From Megalonaias nervosa (lineage: Eukaryota > Mollusca > Bivalvia > Unionida > Unionidae), in NCBI GenBank assembly GCA_016617855.1, contig JAECUM010003638.1, positions 1-64,000 of the forward strand: a stretch of DNA of 64,000 bases, in the 5' to 3' direction. Shown one piece after another: positions 34,008 to 45,882 of this stretch. Under the pieces are notes generated by a model, which saw only the letters and a list, made by a program, of their open reading frames with translations, was not told the DNA's origin and made no database searches. The position numbers and the translations under genes are program-made. Position 1 is the first letter of the stretch. Each line of letters begins with the position of its first letter.

Positions 34008-34642
34008 AACTCAAAGGAATGTAGTCAGTCCTTTGTTATGTCAGTTCTGTGATATCATGCAACTCAAGGAAATGTAGTTAGTCCTTTGTTATATCATGCA
34101 GCTCATGTGAATCCTTTGTTATGTCAGTGGTATGATATCATGCAACTCAAGGGAATGTAGTCAGTTCTCTGTTATATCATGCAACTCAAGGGAATGTAGT
34201 CAGTCCTTCGTTATGTCAGTGGTATGATATCATGCAACTCAAGGGAATGTAGTTAGTCCTTTGTTATACCATGCAACTCAAGGGAATGTAGTCAGTCCTT
34301 TGTTATGTCAGTGGTATGATATCATGCAACTCAAGTGAATGTAGTCAGTTCTCTGTTATATCATGCAACTAAAGAGAATGTAGTCAGTCCTTTGTTATAT
34401 CAAGCAACTCAAGGGAATGTAGTCAGTCCTTTGTTATATCATGCAACTCAAGGGAATGTAGTCAGTCCTTTGTTATATCATGCAACTCGAGGGAATGTAG
34501 TCAGTCCTTTGTTATATCAAGCAACTCAAGGGAATGTAGTCAGTCCTTTGTTATATCAAGCAACTCAAGGGAATGTAGTCAGTCCTTTGTTATATCATGC
34601 AACTCAAGGGAATGTAGTCAATCCTTTGTTATATCATGCTCA
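34008..34642. repeat. Minisatellite, 39-bp unit, left part (intron 4)
   Basis: About 15 copies of ATGCAACTCAAGGGAATGTA then GTCAGTCCTTTGTTATATC, with a longer variant unit containing GTCAGTGGTATGATATC. Because 39 is a multiple of three it creates a long artificial open frame (34335-34727). The array is interrupted at 34642 by the 7.7-kb insertion and resumes at 42336. Confidence 0.95.
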
Positions 34643-34919
34643 GGGCTGTTCCAGTAAAACATATATCCCCCCGGGGATGGCACTTCAAAAAAACTTCTGT
34701 AGGAGGTTGTTTTTCAAACTATTTTGATTCTGACAGTGGAAGGTTGATTCGGAAAATCACTTCTGTTGTGGGTTGTGTTAACATAATGAGAAATCGCTGG
34801 TGGGGTTGTCAGAAGAAAAAAACGAATATATATTAAAAATTGCATCTAACCCCCTCCTAGCAGTCTAACATGAATAAAACATTGGGTCAGAAAATGATGC
34901 CAGTACACGCAAGTGCACC

Positions 34920-35590
34920 TAATTTGTACAAATTCGCGTACTTTTAAAACAGTGATACGTGTTCCGTAAATTACGTCAGCGTCGCGGATATAAAACATGC
35001 TTTGCGCAGTATGCAATTTTTAGTCAACTTTTAACTTTAAAAGTGCATTTCGCGACGTAATTTGCATTGCCAGTAGCAATGTCGCAGTGTTTGAAGCGAC
35101 ATCCAGATTAAGGAAGGCAAACGTTAAAATAGCTGGATACTTCGGTTTGACAAAACTAAATTTATTTGGTTCGTTGGGCCTTGGAACAACCATTTTATGG
35201 GAGTTTTAACCTTACTTTCATCATGGAAGTTTTACAAATGCGTGTTTCAAATAAGGGCCACACAGGAAACTAAAATGACTGAATCACAACAGGGTTTGTC
35301 ATCAGACGACGTTTTCAGTCAGCAAATACTGGCTGGTGATAGCTATGATGACAATGAATTTCATGTATATCAGTCTGTTGGACATTGGGAAAATGTCACT
35401 GGAAATACCAGTATGTGATTTTGAGCCCAAAATTGATGTTGAGTGCGAGTCCTATGTACGTGTTGGATGGACAGGATTACGGTTATATTTTATTCAAGAT
35501 ACCCATGTCTGAACAAGCAGACTATGGGAATGTGGGACTTAAAATCCTAATACAGTATTATGGAAGAGAAAAAAATCTGGCATAAGAGGC
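34920..35590 (+). other. CpG-rich segment and short ORFs inside the 7.7-kb element
   Basis: 34960-35110 is unusually rich in CG dinucleotides for this window (CGTCAGCGTCGCGGATATAA, TTTCGCGACG). It has a TATA-like GCGGATATAAAA, so it may be the element's promoter. Downstream, a frame from about 35274 reads MTESQQGLSSDDVFSQQILA. It shifts into further short frames up to 35585. I recognise no domain. The stretch 35590-37130 holds nothing else gene-like. Confidence 0.35.
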
Positions 35591-37118
35591 AGCAAAGCAC
35601 TAATTCAAGGAAGTGAATCTTTGGCAGAGTTCATGTTAGTGAAAACTTTTCTTTTTGGAACAGAGATATCAAAGAGAGAAGACCCATGGGGCCATACCTG
35701 TGAGATGTTGAAAATTGCACAACCATAAAGAACAGTAACTTGTTCAAGCTAGTTATGCATATGCGTTTCAGACAGCAGGCAATGAAAGGGAGTTCTCAGC
35801 ACAGAATAATATTCGTATACAGAGGAGGAGGATCATATTAAATTCAGAAACAATCAACAGATTAATGCTCATAGGGAACATCAGAGAATCCCCATACAAC
35901 ATAATTAAGTGTGTGTAGATCTCTAGTTGGCAGAGCCACTATGGCAACAAAAGAATAACGAGACTAACTTCATATCATGCAGGTGTATTACCAAATGAAG
36001 TCATGCTCTCAGTATGCAAAAATTGAATGACATTAAACATAAGAAACTGACTGAAATGTGTAAACTCAAAGCAAGATGGATAAAATTTGTCCTGTTCATG
36101 TTTGGTTATTCCTATGTATATTTTGAGGATGTTGATATTTTCTGCAGACCCTTTGGCACTTAGTTCCAAGCCATCATTTGGTATTTGTATTACAAATTGG
36201 ATTACTATTATCTAGTACACAACATTTTGAAGCAGTGTCATTAACTAATGATGAAATTGATGAAAAATACTTGATGTCATGCTGATATATGGATTCTTTA
36301 CTACACTACTAATCTGTTCATCCTGATTCTTTTTTACCATCTCCTTTAGTTTTACTGTTGCCAATACTTTTAATAAAATTGTAACTTCTATTTTCTCACA
36401 ATCAAAATATTTGTGATCATGTATTATCGTCAAAAGGTAAAATGTGCTTAGTTTTGTTGTAAAATCTAAAACTATTAATTAGCAAGGGATTAAAGTAAAC
36501 AGTGGGTCAACTTCATGTGTGCAAAAATTATTACCATATTACAGAGTGTTGTTAGAAACAACAATAGTTGTACGAGATGTATTTTGCAAAGTTACAGACT
36601 CAGCACTCGTATTGTAACCACATATTCCATTTAAATAATACTATCATTATTTCTGCATATTCCTATCAGTTTTTCCGAAGTGGTATTAATTTCCTGATCT
36701 GATGTTCATTTCATGTGCAATTTTTACACGTCAAGAATTCTCAGTATCATTGAAAAACAATGTAATCTGCACCAAATTGAGTTGTTTGAGAAGAAATTCA
36801 TTTTTTAACCCAAAAATCACTGAAGCTATGAGCTCTGGCATTAAAGTCTCACATTAAATAACATTTAAAGTTGCCGTGACGTAATTTAGGATGCAACTGT
36901 TCTAATTTCACCTTTGGTATATTCAGATCTTGAATGTGATGGCGGAACATGGCTCCAAAATAAACACATCAGTTTTAGAACCTGTTCATTGACTATGAAT
37001 CAAGTATATAATCCGAGTCCAACTGAATTGTTTGACAACATCGTAATTAGCTGTCAGATATGGAGTAAGCCAATGGTCTTTCTGCCATCCCAACCAAGAC
37101 CCCACCACAACCACGTGA

Positions 37119-37466
37119 CCATGCCCAATGATGTGATGTGATGTGATGTGATGTGATTATGATTTTTAACGTAGCTTTAAAAAATTTTCAGTCATATCGC
37201 CACGTGTGGCAGTTTATAGTGATGTCTAGCATTGGGGCATCATGCCGCAGACATGTAGCATGTTGTCCCACCCAGTCACATTATCTGACACCAGGCCGAC
37301 CAGTCCTAACACTAACCTCTTAATGCTGAGCGCCAAGTGAGGCAGCTGTTAGTACCATTTTTGTAAGTCTTTGGTATGACTCGACTGGTGATCGAACCCA
37401 CGACCTCCCGCATCCGAGGCGGACGCTCTAACCACTAGGCCACCGGAGCGGTTCCATGCCCAATGA
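37119..37466 (-). mobile_element. SINE family S1, minus strand, 13-bp target duplication
   Basis: The body is 37132-37453 (same 322-bp length as the copy at 16874), flanked by CCATGCCCAATGA on both sides (37119-37131, 37454-37466). Read on the minus strand: head with GTGGCCTAGTGGTTAGAGCG and GGTTCGATCACC, shared body, and a tail of (CATCA)n type. It is nested in the 7.7-kb element. Confidence 0.95.
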
Positions 37467-38607
37467 CATCACAGTAATAATCGCTATACAGCTAGAGATG
37501 ACATCTCTTTGAGTATTTTGATTTCAGTAGAGCCTTAACAGAGTGGAACAGTAAGAAAGTGTGACAGATATTTAAGTGTTAGGGAGATATTTAACAATGG
37601 TTATTCCTCCAGCCACCACTTCCTCATTGGAGATCACACACACACAAAACTTAGATTAAATCCTGAAATCCTGGCAGCATCCCTGCAGGGGAGATAACTT
37701 GACCATTTTATTTGATTTTATTGGTCTGGTTATCCCATGGTAATTCTGTTACTTGAACATTATCTTACAGTGTGTCCAGTCAGCATGGTTGAAAAAGGCA
37801 TAAAACCATTGAGAGTTGTTGAAGGACTCACAGTACTACTGATATGAAAGAACGAGAACCATACTTCAAATCAGTGAAGATAAAATAGAATATACATGGT
37901 TTGACTGTCCCTGATTGGTTGATAATGAAAGTAAGATTTTTGTAAAAAGAATCTTTTGAGAGCTTGTCACTGATAAAAGTCAGGGACATTGTTTTATTAA
38001 CATAATTTCCGTCTCTTTTCAGACCTGAGTTTGAAAGACTCATTACTGAAATCAGCACCTTACTCGTTGGTGTAGTATTGAAAGCACACATTTCAAATTT
38101 GTGTAGATCCAGAAAATGGTGCAGCTGTTATGGTTTTCTTTTCACAAAAGCTGTTATCATAGATGTGTCTATACTGATACAAATTTGATCATGAGCACTC
38201 GAAATTTTAAGTTATTGAATTTTAATATCATGGTGTTTGCACAGGTTTACAGTGGGAACTGAATTAGTACAGCGAGTCTTGAATTCTTGAGTTTTGTGCA
38301 GAAACATGGAATCCAAGCAGAATACATCCAGAAATGTAGAGGTTTTCTATCTTGGATTTAGTCTCACTGTTGCATTTCACACTGATATGCATATTCACAA
38401 ACAATTAGTATAGTAGTAGGAAAAGTAAGTGACAAATTTAGATTCATATCATAAACATGACAAACAGTGTGTGGGGGGACAAGATCATAAGAACAGGCTG
38501 GAATGGAGAAGTATAATAACAACAACAATGCGTAGAAGTGTGCCTCTTTTTTGATGTGTGCAACATTATTTTCTCAACTTCAGTAAGAAATCACATCAAA
38601 GGGAAGA
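37467..38607. other. No gene recognised
   Basis: Unique AT-rich sequence of the 7.7-kb insertion between a SINE and a LINE. Short frames only. Confidence 0.5.
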
Positions 38608-39785
38608 CAATAATAATAATGAGGACTTTGTATAGTGCCTAATCTTTAGAAGCTCTAAGCGCTTTACAACATTTGACAACACTTAAAAAACATATATAAT
38701 GATATGATTACAAAAATAAAACAAACACCACGAAATTAGAAACAGAAAACATGCTGTAAATATTAAGGTAAGGATACATTATAAGGATACATTATTAGGT
38801 CTTTAAGTCTGTTCTTGCAGTTGAAATAGGTGAGTTTTAAGAGCGCTTTTGAATGAGATCACTGTGTCTTTGTGTCTAAGTGCAGTGGGCAATTCGTTCC
38901 ACATTGCTGGGCCCTGGTATGCAAAAGAGCGTTGCCCATATGATTTCATTTTCATAGTGGGAATAATGAGAATACAAGTGTCAGAAGAGGAGTGTAAGTA
39001 TCTTGCAGGTGTGTACACATGGGTGAGGTCAGATAGGTATGTTGGACTGGAGCCCGTCAGTGAAATGTAGCACAGAGAACAAATTTTGTGTTTAATTCTG
39101 GATTGTATGGATAGCCAGTGTAGGGTAGAGAGCAGGGGAGAGGCGTGCTCTGATCATGGTACTCTAAGGATGATCCGAGAAGCTGTGTTTTGAACTTTTT
39201 GAAGTTTCTGGAGTAGATATTGAGACGAACCAGACAGAATTGAGTTACAATAGTCCAGTCTTGAAGGTACTAAGGAACACACAAGTGTTTTAGTGGCATC
39301 AACTGAAAGATACTTGTGAATGGAGCTGATGCGTCTCAGCTCAAGATATGCAGCCTTGCATATGTTCATGACATGTTGGTGCAATGAGAGAGTACTGTCA
39401 AGAGTAACACCGAGGTTTCGTACTGACTGTGTGAATTTAATGTTGGTGTTGCTGATATTCATTGTCTGAGGTAAAGGATGTGAATGAGAAAGTCTTTGTG
39501 TTGTAATCAGAATGGCTTCAGTTTTATCATCATTCATCTGCAGCTTGTTACATGTCATCCATGATTTCACATAGGAAATGCACCTCTCTATGCCTTGGAT
39601 GGTAGCTTCAACTTCAGTTGGGTGGCTAGATTTGTATATTTGGGTGTCATCAGCATACAATTGGTGAGACACTGGATGATGATCTATGACACTTGAGAGT
39701 GGCTGAGTGTATAGAATGAAGAGAACAGGTCCAAGAACAGACCCCTGTGGAACACCACAGCATAGATCAGCTGGGCTGGAGTGTT
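38608..39785 (-). mobile_element. 5'-truncated CR1/L2-like LINE, minus strand (copy 3)
   Basis: On the minus strand the sequence starts inside the RT B box (CCGVPQGSVLGPVLFILYTQ) and runs through RT and the C-terminal region. It ends with a 3' UTR (GTAAAGCGCTTAGAGCTTCT) and an (ATT)n tail at 38608-38620. 5' truncation is typical of target-primed reverse transcription. It belongs to a different LINE lineage from copies 1 and 2, judging by the 3' UTR and RT text. It is nested in the 7.7-kb insertion. Confidence 0.85.
38803..39785 (-). pseudogene. LINE copy 3 reverse transcriptase, 3' half
   Basis: Frame 39672-39154 gives HQLYADDTQIYKSS (catalytic YADD), then SYVKSWMTCNKLQMNDDKTE and the RT thumb VRNLGVTLDSTLSLHQHV, ending VPSRLDYCNSILSGSS. 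After a shift the C-terminal part (39018-38803) reads SYGQRSFAYQGPAMWNELPT and FKSALKTHLFQL, the usual LINE C-terminus. The A box is missing through 5' truncation, so no activity is possible. Confidence 0.88.
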
Positions 39786-40454
39786 AAAGATGTACAATAA
39801 AGGATGTACAGTTTACTAAACCACGTGAATTTAGCTACTCAAATTGATTTTAACCTTCTGGTTATATCTGTTCTGGTCTGTTTCTGTCCATTCTGGTGAT
39901 TATGTCCACTGAATCAGTATGGTTGGAAAAAAAATTGGCAAATTTAAAGATTGAAAAATCTTTTGGCAGATTATGATTATACACTGTACTTCTGCCTGAG
40001 AGATGTGAATAATTTCATTTCTTGGTTTGTTGATTCTGGTTGTTGCTCAGTTCAAATGCATCATTGAAAAACACTGATGCATTCTCATACTTTGTTAAAA
40101 ATATTTATTACAGATGCACATCTCCAGATAATGGTGAATATAGCTTGAATAAGTTATAATAGTTCTGGTTGGGACAATGAACAATGTTAGAGAAACTTTA
40201 AGAGAGCTAAAATGTAAACTTTTCGGCAGCGTGTTATGCAGGATTGCTCAAGACTTCCCCATCTCATATGCTCACCATGAAAAATCCATTTGTACCAACT
40301 GATGATGACTTTTAGGTGACGGTCAGAAAGGCATAACTGACAATATTCAAAGGTCTACAAAAATTACTGGAGTCAAAATTTATAAACTCATACAGCTGTG
40401 GCAAAAATGATGGACTAGTACCTATGCTGCTGTTGCCACAGTTGATTAGTTGGT

Positions 40455-40645
40455 TGATTTAGTTTGGTTTAGTTTGTTTTTTTGAGTGGGGTTGGGTTTA
40501 ACAGTATATTAGGTGGAGGAAGAACCCCAAAAGACCACCAACCCAACTTGGATGATCTGTGACAAAAACTCACTCTGTGAGATGTGCAAGTGATCTGTAA
40601 AAGCAAGCGCCTTAGTACACTAGGGCACATGGAGCCTCTGTTGAT
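40455..40645 (-). mobile_element. Diverged SINE, family S2, minus strand
   Basis: On the minus strand: tRNA-like GGCTCCATGTGCCCTAGTGT, then GGGTTGGTGGTCTTTTGGGG and TTCTTCCTCCACCTAATATA, GTTAAACCC. This parallels the S2 copies at 4011 and 41783 (…GGGTCGGTGGTTCTT…CTTCCTCCACCATTAATACT…GTTAAACCC). It is more diverged than those and lacks a readable target duplication. Confidence 0.6.
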
Positions 40646-40659
40646 TTGATGTTTATCTC

Positions 40660-41090
40660 CAACAGCCGAAGTCATTTAGACATGAGACCTCAAGTTTCGG
40701 TAGATCATTATGGCCTTTACACCATTTTCAGATGAAGAGAATCTATATATGGCAGCCAGTTTTACTGCTGAAGAAAATCCAAGTACTTTTGAGACACCAA
40801 ACACCACTTATGTAGAACCACTGACCTTCCACAAGTAACTGGCAACATTCTCATTTTCACGTTGGAGGCAAGTAATCACATGACAAGCATCTTGTACCAC
40901 TCTGCCTTGGAAACCCCTCAGATCTGTATCACAAGACAAGCATCTTATATTTTGACATGAAATCCTCACAGACCATAGGTATAAGTCTCATATGAAAGAC
41001 TAGAAGTGGGAGATAGAACCTGTGACATCAGGATTAAAAGTGCAGAATGTTACTGCTAGGCCATCAGTGATGATGATGATGCTGTTGACA
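40660..41090 (-). repeat. Possible second tRNA-related repeat, minus strand
   Basis: The minus strand near 41070 reads GATGGCCTAGCAGTAACATT and, 40 bases on, ACAGGTTCTATCTCCC, which look like decayed A and B boxes. The following 350 bases have no known match by eye. A decayed SINE is possible. I would not insist. Confidence 0.3.
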
Positions 41091-41769
41091 ATACAGTTAA
41101 CTGCAATGACATTGATTTTACAAGTACTCTGGGAAAAAATGATTCCTTGACTTTCATCCAATTTTTAAATTCTAATTTATGATATAAAAATGTTTGACTT
41201 GCTATATTTATTTTTTTTCAAACTTTATATTAGTCTTGCAACAAGGCATAAGAATAAGACGTTGGTAACTGAAATATGTGTTCTTACAAGAAATGATATA
41301 GTGTAAAAAGTAGGCAGAAATAATGCGACATCGCTTTCACAGGCATTAATGATTTTTTTCTGACAAATCATGTATTATAAGTTTACCAAAACATTTATTG
41401 AAAAAAATAATTACAAGGGAATCATAGCATCTGACCACACATTTAAAGCAATACAAGATTTGACTATTATTCTAATCAAAAGCAGCATGCCTGAGAACAA
41501 AGAAAAATAGCAAAACATAGTGATCACTTTAGTAAACACACAGTTTAGTAAGGATACAAATTCATAATTTCTGTATTAGAATAGAAATCCCAAATATAAA
41601 ATCTATATTCATGGACATTAAATTAGTAGATATTAAGGGACTGATCAATGACATCTACAAATAATAAGCCACCAAGAAAATTTGTGATTTCACAGTATCA
41701 TAGACATACATGGCTGACAGACAAATAAACAAAAGGATAAAAGATTGATTATAATGAATGAATACAAAT

Positions 41770-42016
41770 AAAAATATGCAGTGGCCCCGAGTGACTGAGT
41801 GGTCTAAAGCACTCACCGTTACGGATCACTGCCATCTCACCTCTGTCTGCGTGGGTTCGAGTCTCAGGCTCGGCTAACATGGGTATGTGAGAAAGCCTGC
41901 CAGTAGCTTCTTGTGGGTCGGTGGTTCTTCCCTGGGTTTTCCAGGGTTCTTCCTCCACCATTAATACTGGCCGCTGTGTATAGCCTATCTTGTGCTGAAA
42001 AATGGCGTTAAACCCT

Positions 42017-42047
<31 letters not shown>

Positions 42048-42058
42048 AAATATGCAGT
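41770..42058 (+). mobile_element. SINE family S2, 13-bp target duplication
   Basis: The body is 41783-42045, flanked by AAAAATATGCAGT (41770-41782 and 42046-42058). The head has GAGTGACTGAGTGGTCTAAAG and the B box GGGTTCGAGTCTC. The tail is a long (CAA)n. It is about 85-90% similar by eye to the copy at 4011. It is nested near the right end of the 7.7-kb insertion. Confidence 0.93.
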
Positions 42059-42338
42059 AGATTATATGATCTATAAGAATTCAGTAGATTACCTCCAGCC
42101 AGCTGTCATTAAAATCGCTTCTGTCCCCAACCCAATATTAAAATTGCTTCTACCACCCACTAACCCATAGCCAGAAATTATGTAATAAAAAAAATATGCT
42201 TCTGTAGGGGGCAGTGTTTTTTATTAAAACATATCTGACGGTGGATCTTAATTTTTTAAAATTGCTTCTGTTGTGGGTTGGTTGAATTTGAAAGTGCCTT
42301 CCCCCCGGGGGGTATACGTTTTACTAGAACAGCCCTCA

Positions 42339-42510
42339 AGGGAATGTAGTCAGTCCTTTGTTATATCATGCAACTCAAGGGAATGTAGTCAGTCCTTTGT
42401 TATGTCAGTGGTATGATATCATGCAACTCAAGGGAATATAGTCAGTCCTTTGTTATGTCGGTGGTAAGATACCATGCAACTCAAAGGAATGGAGTCTGTC
42501 CTGTTTTATG
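42339..42510. repeat. Minisatellite, 39-bp unit, right part
   Basis: Continuation of the 34008-34642 array after the insertion: four further copies of the CAACTCAAGGGAATGTAGTC unit, the last ones diverged. The resumption of the same unit on both sides proves the 7.7 kb between is an insertion. Confidence 0.93.
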
Positions 42511-42869
42511 TCACTTGGATGATGTCATTTATTTAAATTTGGAGGCACAATGCTAGGATCTAAGGGAGATATCAAACATCATTATATACTAATAACAACA
42601 TTGTTATTTTATAATGGAAAGGTTAAACATAAATACCAGCATTAGAAAGGAATAACATTATTTTAAATTAAGACAAAGAAAATGTAACAATGCAAAAATC
42701 TTATTAAATGATCATGCATTTATGACCTACTATTAATTGGCTACACTGTCTTCACATTTGAAATTTGAGCACAAGTAATGGAGTGGCCAAGTTTATTACC
42801 TAGCGTGTACCTTTCTTAATATTCAGAAAGATAAGAGTGTATGATCTTCAACCGTGAAACTAAAAATAG

Positions 42870-43098
42870 ATACCTGTCGCGGGTTCGAACCCACGACCTC
42901 CTGCATCCGAGGCGGATGTTCAGACCATTTAGACCACTGGAGCGGTCTTCACAAACATTGGAGTATATCTTTGTGATCTGTGAAATCAACCAATTAACAC
43001 TCTTGTTGTCCTCTTTAGTCTTTAAAACAACTGCCTTTGACAACATGTTTAGAAACAAATAGACATTGCATCCGAGGCGGACGCTCTATCAGGTCATC
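42870..43098 (-). repeat. SINE S1 head fragments
   Basis: 42872-42947 is the tRNA-like head of family S1 on the minus strand (CCGCCTCGGATGCAGGAGGT, GGGTTCGAACCC) without the SINE body. 43068-43092 repeats part of the head (GCATCCGAGGCGGACGCTCT). The ends do not form an acceptor stem, so this is not a tRNA gene. Confidence 0.6.
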
Positions 43099-43323
43099 AG
43101 AGGTCCAGTGACCCAAGGCCAGCCATTGTTGCCTAGGAGAGATCAGAGAAACAGAAAGAACCCTTTAAGACATTCACTTAATGTTAATGAGAAATTAGTT
43201 TCCACAGGGGATCAATGATTAAGCACAGAGGAGATAAGGACCAGTCTCTTCCCAGCTTCTCTCCCTGTCAGCTAATAAGATGATGCTTATGCATCCATTC
43301 TGACTTCCAGTTAGGAGGGATTC

Positions 43324-43580
43324 CTAACTTTTCCACAAAAGAGGAAACACTGCTATGACCTGTGGGTGATAACAATATGTTTTGGAGGGCCTCCAGACCA
43401 TATTCAGTTCCCCTGCCCCATTATCAATGACTTCCATCATTATAGATGCCCTAAGAGACCCGTAAAATGTGACACACTGCATTAACAAATAATCAGCACT
43501 CTCCTTACAAAAAGGGCAGTTGAGATTGTGCACAATGCAAACTCACCAGATCTTATTCCTGACCTTTTCCCTGATCCCAA
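43324..43580 (-). pseudogene. Possible LINE C-terminal zinc-knuckle fragment
   Basis: The minus-strand frame reads HNLNCPFCKESADYLLMQC followed by VTFYGSLRASIMMEV. A C-x2-C…H/Y…C pattern followed by an LR segment is usual at the C-terminus of some non-LTR reverse transcriptases. No RT core is found upstream (minus strand to 44310), where frames such as MAELLIFQTDQQGMNLTG are unrecognised. Likely a fragment of another retroelement, uncertain. The rest of 43100-44906 has no gene I can support. Confidence 0.3.
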
Positions 43581-44906
43581 AATCAATGGTATATGCTGTT
43601 TCCCTTCCCCTCTGATTCCCATGTCTTGCAAAAGGTGAGAGAATTATAGTGTTGTCTTATCTTCATTGATCCCATCAAGTGGCAAAAGTCAATGATCTTT
43701 TGTACTTTACAGCAGAGATTCCCAGGAAAATCTTACCAGCTCAGACATGAATGTAGGTCTTCGTCCATACTCAGAGAACCTGAACCTGCACACATGGCTC
43801 CAATCAAGAAAGCCTTCAGGAGAAATTGGTTCTTAGAACAAGTGGTTTTGCAAAATAGCTCCAGCAAGAAGCCTTCAATTTTCAAAGTGGGGAAGTGGAT
43901 AGTCCTGCTTTCAGAGGTGCAAGCAGAAATACATGCCCTCAAAAGTCTCAATGCCACAGATATAACTTGCTCCTTTGAACTCCCTGAGGATAAGTTGGTT
44001 CCCATTAGATCCTATCATTGTCAAAGACTACTGTTTTACAATCCTAGACACGTGAGAGGGAGGATATAGGCCAGATGTAAAACATCTCCTACTTTCTTGC
44101 TAACTTTGAATTATCTTGAGTGAAGGCTTTGACCCTTTTATCTGAAATAAAATCTTCTTTTGGCCTGATGTGCTTGAATAAGCAACCTTTCCAACCAGTG
44201 TCTGGAGTATCCTGGACTCTCCTATAGTACAAAACCAGCTTACTAGTCATTCTGGCTCCAGTTAAATTCATGCCTTGTTGGTCAGTCTGAAATATCAGCA
44301 GTTCTGCCATGACATTTTGAGTTCACTCATGATGGCCCCTGCTTTCATTGTAATGAACAGGTTCCAGTTCATGAGGTATCAATCCCTTGTGTTGAAGAAG
44401 AAACCAAACTCTGTGGTAAAAAATGTTTTTTCAATAATACCTGATCAGGCACATCTTTCCAGTTCCCCCTCACACACCCCACTCCCACCCCCATATCCCA
44501 ATCCTGCAGTTACACCCCTGGAAGTGCATGGACAACCACTCCAGTATTAACTAATGAATTGATGGGACTTGGCACTAACATCCAATGGGAGACCACTTAT
44601 GTTTGACTTCCACCATGGTAAGCAGATGACTTATGGCACTTTGCTAATGCAGTCTTAGGAGGACTGGATTTATGGGGTTGTATACGTACTTCAAAGGTAT
44701 TATGATTGGGTAAGTATTATTACTTGGTTTAAGATAATATGTCTGTGTGCTGAGGAAATGTAGCAGTTGACTGAAAAGCTGTTGATATTGAAATTCAGAA
44801 AAGGCAAAAACATTGCTTGACATGGTTAAAAGTTTTGTTTAGCAAAAAATTCAGAAAGAAAATTCTAATTTTGTTTTACCTTTGTATGCATCATTTCCTG
44901 TTTCAG

Positions 44907-44995
44907 TTGATGATCCTGACTTTAAAGCAGGGATTGCCTCACTCTCTGTTCTGTTGCAAATACCACCGCACCAAGACCATGTGGAAATGCTTAAG
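44907..44995 (+). CDS. RTRAF: RTRAF internal exon (fifth coding exon)
   Basis: Acceptor TTCCTGTTTCAG ends at 44906 and donor GTAGTG follows 44995. Phase 1 in, phase 0 out, 89 bp. With the split Phe codon it reads FDDPDFKAGIASLSVLLQIP then PHQDHVEMLK. It corresponds to the vertebrate segment with NNPDFKAGVMALANLLQI-type sequence, a conserved helical stretch in the central/C-terminal half. It comes 10.9 kb after the previous exon, most of that gap being the 7.7-kb insertion. A minus-strand solo LTR begins only 82 bp downstream. Confidence 0.95.
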
Positions 44996-45077
44996 GTAGT
45001 GTTAGTTATTATTATTGTTATTAATATTATTTTAGCAATTTTCAACCTGCAAGAAATTGACAAGTATATTATACAAT

Positions 45078-45815
45078 TGTTACAACTCTATGATCTTAAA
45101 CTAAATAACAGAAAAAGCAAAACCAACAAGTTTTGTAAAATTCAACAAATAATTTAACTAAGTTACAAGTGAAATTTTTAAGACCCACTAAAATATTGTG
45201 AACTAAATCCCAAATAATCCTCAATGTTCTGTTACAGATCCAAAAGTATAGTATGTACTGGATGAATTCCAATCTTGTATTTACATATATACCAATAGTC
45301 TTGAATGTGCTGATGTATCAACAGTTTTGCTATATCACGTTGATATAATCCAGAATGTGTTTGAATGAATTCACAATAATCCCAAAGTAACATTTTATGC
45401 CAAAATGTAAGTGAGCACTTTGTAATTCCAGTGAATAATTTAAATAAAGAATTCCTCAAATTATATCTGAATACAGCTAAACATGATTCCACAGAGACAT
45501 TTTAAAATAAGAATGAATAATTAATTGTTTACTTTGTCTTCTTTATGTACAGACTGTCACCTGACTTATGACACAACAAAAGACCTGGACTTAAGTCATT
45601 TCCAATGGAAATTTCCATCAAATTCATAAAGTTTATGTCTGTTTAAATTTTAGCAAACAAAATCAGGTAGACCATAGAATTTCCAATGGAAAAGCCAATG
45701 TCCTGAACTCAAATCCAAATAAACCTATTGTATAAAAATGACAGGTGAGCCCTAACTCTTACCATCAATTATGGACAAAAGTCAAGTACACAATACAGAT
45801 TAAATATACATAACA
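45078..45815 (-). mobile_element. Solo LTR (family 2), minus strand, intron 5
   Basis: On the plus strand it begins TGTTACAACTCTATGATC and ends AATATACATAACA. It is the inverse of the 29529-30342 LTR (which starts TGTTATGTATATTTAATT) and matches the LTR at 5014. Flanks are CAAT and CTAT, so the 4-bp duplication is not perfect. Orientation is opposite to RTRAF. Confidence 0.8.
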
Positions 45816-45882
45816 CTATACAATCAGAAATGTTCTTGGAGATAAACTTTCTTGATTCTAAATTTAAACAAGCTATTTCATT

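Larger units (their letters stand above)
34640..42338. mobile_element. 7.7-kb insertion with ~43-bp inverted ends and TCA duplication
   Basis: The body is 34643-42335. The left end reads GGGCTGTTCCAGTAAAAC and the right end, inverted, GGGCTGTTCTAGTAAAAC. Similarity continues through a C-run/CCGGGG block to GGCACTT. TCA flanks both ends (34640-34642, 42336-42338). It splits the 39-bp minisatellite in RTRAF intron 4. Inside both ends are repeated subterminal motifs (CTTCTGTNGNGGGTTG) in inverted orientation. No transposase is recognisable. A 3-bp duplication fits PIF/Harbinger or CACTA types. Nested in it are SINEs at 37132, 40460 and 41783 and a LINE at 38608-39785. Confidence 0.7.

Noticed and set aside
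34335..34727. A 130-codon open frame with a repeated SPLLYHATQGNVV peptide
   Set aside because: It is the 39-bp minisatellite read in frame (39 is divisible by three). The repeat continues outside any gene and the frame ends in the transposon terminus.
42870..42947. An isolated tRNA gene on the minus strand
   Set aside because: The TPsiC-like arm is good, but the two ends cannot form a 7-bp acceptor stem, and it matches the S1 SINE head.
43692..44069. 125-codon frame starting MIFCTLQQRFPGKSYQ
   Set aside because: No recognisable domain. The opposite strand is open too, and it lies between repeats without splice or promoter support.
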